From NCBI GenBank assembly GCA_036186865.1, contig AP025067.1:14453122-14517121 (forward strand): a stretch of 64,000 nucleotides of DNA, given 5' to 3'. The translations under genes were made by a program, and so were the position numbers. Shown in pieces: positions 59,388-64,000 of this stretch (within the stretch, counting starts at the first letter, position 1; each line of letters opens with the position of its first letter). The DNA comes from Eustoma russellianum (taxonomy: Eukaryota; Streptophyta; Magnoliopsida; Gentianales; Gentianaceae). The notes beneath the pieces are model-generated. The model was not told the DNA's origin and did no database searches. It saw nothing but the letters and a program-made list of their open reading frames with translations.

Positions 59388-62300
59388 TGTAGGATCTGCA
59401 AGGCACCACTAGAAGGAGGGAGGGGTTGAATAGTGGGTGCGGAAAATGTGGTTTTTAAAATAGTTTTAAACCAAAAACCCAACTTTTGAAAACAGTTTCT
59501 GTTTTCAGGACCAGTTTTAAAACGTTTTGAAATCTAGGTTGTAGGTCTTCGAAAATTCTGAAATTTGGAGAGAACTTAGCCTCAGATGTTATGAGTATCT
59601 CCTAAAAATTTCAGATTTAAATTCAACCTCTAACCCCCTTAAAAGTTCGTTTGTGGTCAGATTGCGCAAATCTGTCAGAAACGATACACTAATTTGAAAA
59701 ATTAATTCCTATTTGTACACAACTCCAAATGCTCTGAAAATTTAAAGACTAACCCCTTATAAGTTGTATTTAAATGGGTTGCAACAATTTTGAAACTTTC
59801 TTTTGGGAAGTTAGTCAAATACGATCAAAGTCTCAACCTTTGCAAGCCTGAAAATCAGACTGCACTAGTCTCAGAACTTTGGACATTTGAATTATTTATA
59901 CTTTTCCAAAAGGGTTGAAACTTACGTCAAAAGAACCTTGAAAAGTGTGTCTAAGTTTTCTGAAAGTTTCGTGATTTTTGAAATTCGTTTACTATTTTTA
60001 CGGACGTGATTAAAAACAGTAAACAATGCTGAAACAGAAAATCAGTGCTGAAAGTAAATGACACAAAGAATTTTATACTGGTTCGGTTATAAACAACCTA
60101 CTCCAGTCTTCAAGGAACACCTTCCTCGGTTCACACTAATCACACAACTCAAAAACACCTTACCACAGGGTTGATGGAGTTACACACCAACTCCAACCCT
60201 TTACAAACCTTGTACGTAAATACAATTGTCACGAACACCACCACCTCGCAAGTCCAAGATTGATCACACCTTGATCAATCTTTTACAACAATGAAAAGAA
60301 TATGTGGTGGTCTAAGAGAAGCCTATTCAATTATATGAATATAAGTACAATAGGCTTTTAGAGAGAAGAAAGAAAGATGCAGAAGAAGGAGGAAATGGAA
60401 GACTCTTTTTGCACTTTTGAACTTGTGAGACTTGTCTTGCTTTTGTTTGGCTTTCTTCTCCTCTTTTTAACAATGTGGCGGCCCCCTATGATCTTTTCCT
60501 CTTGAAAATTATCTTATAAGTCCTTGGGAGATTATGTTGCATCATTGTGACATGATCTTGCTTACTTGGCACCTTCTCATTGGATGATCATTTAACCTTT
60601 GCTTACTTGGCACTTCATGATTGGTTGAATGTTGTCATCATTTGATGACTTGGAAAATCTGAGAATTCCACTAAAAACATGTGCCAAAATCAACATAAAA
60701 TAGTTGTCATAACTCATAAGATTATCACCCAAATCAAGCAAGATAAAATTTCTCCAAACAAGGTGAAAAAAATCGGCCATTACTAGACTTGACATGCTGA
60801 AATTTCAGCATGTGATACATGGATGTTTATTTCAAATTGTTGCCAAATTTTCCTTGATTTTTCTCTTAAAAATAAATCACCAATTAGTAGACAATATTCT
60901 CATCAATTTTGGGAATAAAATTTGACAATCACATGGCCAAAATTCGGCCTAGATACATTCATACACATGCTGAAATTTTTCAGCATGTGTGATATTAAGA
61001 TATCACAATTTCACTTTCATATCTTATTCAAATTAATTCCAATTTGTCTTCCAATTAATCACATGTTTCAAGACACAAAATATAGCCTCATAACTGGTGA
61101 AAATCGGCCAGCCTATTATCCACATGCTGAAATTTTCGGCATGTGTTACAAATGAGATAAAATTTGAAACATTACCTTTTGTAGCTTCTTTCTTTAAGTC
61201 ACCAACATTGTATGATTGATTCTTGACCAATCAATATGTCAACAAGGCTCCACATATGCTCCATTTCAGCTAGAATAGGCCTTGCAATGTATGTATGCAT
61301 GTGCTGAATTTTATTTTTGCAAACTTTGTAAAATAGTGCACATTTAATAATACACACATGGTATATTCCAATCAGCCCTTAATTTAATTTTCTAGAACAC
61401 TTTAAGATATATGACATATGTAAAAAGTGTCTAGATACATTTCGTATGATGTGCCAAAAATGTTCCATGTGTTGTGTACGTAGAAAACCGAATTTTCGAT
61501 GTTTATCGATTACCCGATTTTTCTCAAATTAAATTCCAACTTTTTGCACATGTTATATATATTATGTTACACATAATATACATAAATTAAACTTTAATAT
61601 TCAGCACTTGGCTGGTCTTAAAGTGGCGCCTAAACCATGTGATAAAATTGAAATTGGAATCTCCACAATTTGGCCTTAATGTGTAGTGATTTGTGTGTCC
61701 TAACATAGAATGATTTTATGGCTATAAATATCATCATACCCACGAAATTTATTGATATTTTTGAGGTGTAGGGGCTGGCCATCTATTTATGGCAAGTACG
61801 TGACACGTTGGCGAAATTTCGGTATTCGCCCGATACGACAATTTTTGGTTTAGAACCTTTTAACATGTCGTATTTAATTTGTCATCACCATGACTTATAT
61901 CCTCTGATATAAGACCTGAATATATTCATAAATATGAGTTAAGTATGATGGTGTGACGTTAATGTACGTACGTAATATATAACGCATCGGTAGTACGTTG
62001 GAATACATGTGTATGTGCCTTTTTTCAAAAAATCAGAAAAGATATATTTATATATGTATGTAGGCGTGCCATAAGGTGAGAGGAGGAGGAGGAGACTTTC
62101 CTTTCTTAGTCTTGTTGCCTTTGTGCCTTGTTCAAATGTAGCTTCCTTTAATGAACTACTTAGTTTAATTAACTAAGTACTTCACTCAATGAACTAGTTT
62201 AGTTCATTAATGGTGGCACCTGAAAATAGTTTAAACACAACAAATGTTTGCCATTTGATGTAAGCTTTAAAGCTTCATGTCTCATTAGTACGACAACATA

Positions 62301-62419
62301 ATATATGAATTATATAAGGCAAGTAATATGCAATATATCATGCACATTTATCTCATGCACGTTTTTAAGCACATTTAAATCATGTATTTGAAAATCTCTC
62401 AAACCCCTTTTTCTCTACA
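59388..62419 (-). repeat. Solo LTR of C family, inverted, in Gypsy pol
   Basis: 3032 bp reverse-complement LTR, TGTAGGATCTG...TTTTTCTCTACA, with perfect 5 bp TSDs GTATG (59383-59387 and 62420-62424). Removing it restores a continuous Gypsy reading across the site. Palindromes with CATGCTGAAA arms occur at about 60792-60815, 60962-60989 and 61121-61145. Confidence 0.92.
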
Positions 62420-63970
62420 GTATGCCCTCAGAGACGAGCCAGAGATGCCTATACTTGACAGTATTCAAGTAGTCATGGAGTTTTTGGATGTCTTTCCGGA
62501 TAATTTCCCGGGTTACCTCTGGAAAGAGAGAGTTCGAGATCAATGTCGTACCAGGAGCAGATCCTATTTCTAAAGCACCGTATCAGATGGCTCCATCGGA
62601 GATAAAAGAGCTGAAGGTGCAGTTACAAGAGTTGATCGAGAAGAAATTCATACGACCCAGCATATCACCTTAGGGAGCTCCAGTTTTGTTCATGAAGAAG
62701 AAGGATGGCAGTATAAGACTGGGCATTGATTACCGAGATTTAAACAAAATCACGATAAAAAATAAGTATCCATTGCCGAGGATCAACGACTTGTTCGATC
62801 AGTTGAGGGTAAGTAATTTAAATACTGAGTTAATGCTAATATGTATGAATATAAATTGTGACCGTGGCATACAGGGTGCCAAAGTGTTCTGTAAGATTGA
62901 TCTTCGCTTCAGATATCACCAGCTGAAGATAAAAACAGAAGATGTTGCTAAGACCGCTTTCTACACTCCTTATGGTCATTACAAGTTTTTGGTGATGCCA
63001 TTCGGGTTGACAAACGCTCCCGCAACATTTATGGATTTAATGAACACTGTCTTTCATGAACATCTATACAAGTTTGTGGTTGTATTAATCGATGATATTC
63101 TTGATTATTCACCGTATGAAGAAAATCACGCTGAGCACTTAAGGATTGTACTGAATATGTTATGGGAGAAGAAGCTCTATGCCGAGTTCAGTAAGCACGA
63201 GTTCTGGCTACACAGTGTTACATTATTGGGTCATGTTGTTTCCGAGGATGGCATATCAGTAGATCCTAAGAAGATTGAGGCTATTACTGAGTGGCCAAGA
63301 CCGAAAAATATGACAGGGGTCAAAAGATTCTTAGGATTGGCAGGGTATTATCTGAAATTCATGGAAGGTTTCTCCAGAATTACAGTTCCATTGACTAGAT
63401 TGACACAGAAAAAGATGAAGTTTGACTGGACTGACGCAAGTGAAAAAAGCTTCGCTAAACTTAAGAAGAGACTGGCCTTAGCCCCAGTTTTAGCGCAACC
63501 CATTTCCGATGAAGGGTTTGTAGTATACAACGATGCATCCAAGAATGAGTTACGTAAATGAATAAACGACTCCATTATTTTAAATTCCCATAAAATATAT
63601 GTCTTGTAGGTTGCATATTGATGTAGAACGAGCGGGTAATAGCTTATGCTTTGAGACTGTTGAAACCCTATGAGCAGAATTACTGTACCCACGACTTGGA
63701 GCTGGCAGCTGCAGTGTTCGTGTTGAAAATCTGGAGAAATTACTTATATGGTGAAAGATGTGAAGTGTATACGGATCATAAGAGTATGAAGTATCTTTTC
63801 ACCCAGAAAGAGCTGAACATGAGACAGCGGAGATGGCTCAAATTGATAAAGGACTATGATCTCGCGATTCGTTATCATCTGGATAAGGCAAACAAGGTAG
63901 CGGATGCATTGAGTAGGAAATCCAGCCATGCACGAAAGCCGAGTTTGGATTGGATATGGTGAAGTCGACT
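62420..63970 (+). pseudogene. Gypsy element E: RT and RNase H, two introns
   Basis: Chromovirus-like (Del/Tekay type) pol. Blocks: EFLDVFPDNFPG, PISKAPYQMAPSEIKEL, FIRPSISP then a TAG at 62672-62674 in place of Trp. Next come RLGIDYRDLNKITIKNKYPLPRI, FCKIDLR, MPFGLTNAPATFM and the active site VVLIDDILDYS (Asp pair kept). RNase H has DASKN and YLFTQKELNMRQRRWL. Two GT-AG intervals fall at conserved positions: 62809-62874 (66 bp, after DQLR) and 63554-63609 (56 bp, after NEL). A second stop (TAG for Gln) occurs at 63625-63627. The integrase would lie beyond the window. Confidence 0.78.
62809..62874 (+). other. Apparent intron in Gypsy reverse transcriptase
   Basis: GTAAGTAATTT...GGCATACAG splits the highly conserved FDQL(R/Q)-GA block exactly at a codon boundary. 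The interval is 66 bp, free of stops in the reading frame, AT-rich, and has no counterpart in Gypsy RTs I know. Confidence 0.6.
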
Positions 63971-64000
63971 GCGAATATTCTGGTTACGTTGGTGATCACT

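Overview
This 64 kb window looks like intergenic DNA from a large, repeat-rich flowering-plant genome. I found no intact host gene, no tRNA or rRNA gene and no CRISPR array. The plant assignment rests on several element types: Sirevirus-type Copia retrotransposons (initiator-Met-tRNA primer site, repeated purine tracts before the 3' LTR), an En/Spm (CACTA) transposon with both of its usual genes, L1-type LINEs whose ORF1 has a DUF4283-like domain and a zinc knuckle, an intact-looking plant SINE, and a Del/Tekay-like Gypsy element. The species cannot be named from the sequence.

Layout. 1-2560: a minus-strand, decayed LINE (ORF1 plus the start of ORF2). 2622-3246 and 14262-14386: a tandemly duplicated ~430 bp segment that carries a piece of Copia B's LTR. 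Sirevirus A (3247-14261, LTRs ~2.6 kb, gag and pol relics) is inserted in the second copy. 14387-40565: Copia B, with 350/456 bp LTRs and perfect AGAAA target-site duplications (TSDs), split inside its integrase gene by a 20.9 kb insertion. That insertion is element C (16433-37294), a Sirevirus-like element with ~3.03 kb LTRs that keeps a gag relic but has no pol. C is itself interrupted three times: a LINE in its 5' LTR (about 16775-22990), a solo LTR in its 3' LTR (28959-31988, TSD TGGCA) and an inverted solo LTR (33921-37168, TSD CAAAA).

41731-51860: a 10.1 kb CACTA-superfamily transposon with 3 bp TSDs (GTA) and unusual CACCAC ends. It has dense CGTCG/CGACG subterminal repeats, a TNPD-like transposase gene with frameshifts, a TNPA-like gene (PF03004 type, five exons) and a small opposite-strand ORF near the left end. 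A DUF4283 fragment lies directly at its right end. 53990-57357: an ATCGAT-rich repeat followed by a badly decayed Copia relic that holds a SINE. 57571-58640: a Gypsy LTR with a minisatellite. 58830-64000: a Gypsy pol region with three apparent GT-AG introns, split by a third solo LTR of the C family (59388-62419, inverted, TSD GTATG), running off the right end.

Insertion order can be read from the nesting. The B insertion site and part of its LTR were duplicated, and A then landed in that duplication. C landed in B. The LINE and two solo LTRs then landed in C. All coding regions carry stops, frameshifts or lost catalytic residues except parts of the younger LINE ORF2, the TNPA-like gene (one stop) and the small CACTA ORF. 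The signals most worth following are the gag-only element C, the repeated palindromes in its LTR family, the CACTA accessory ORF and its intron repeats, and the intron-bearing Gypsy pol.
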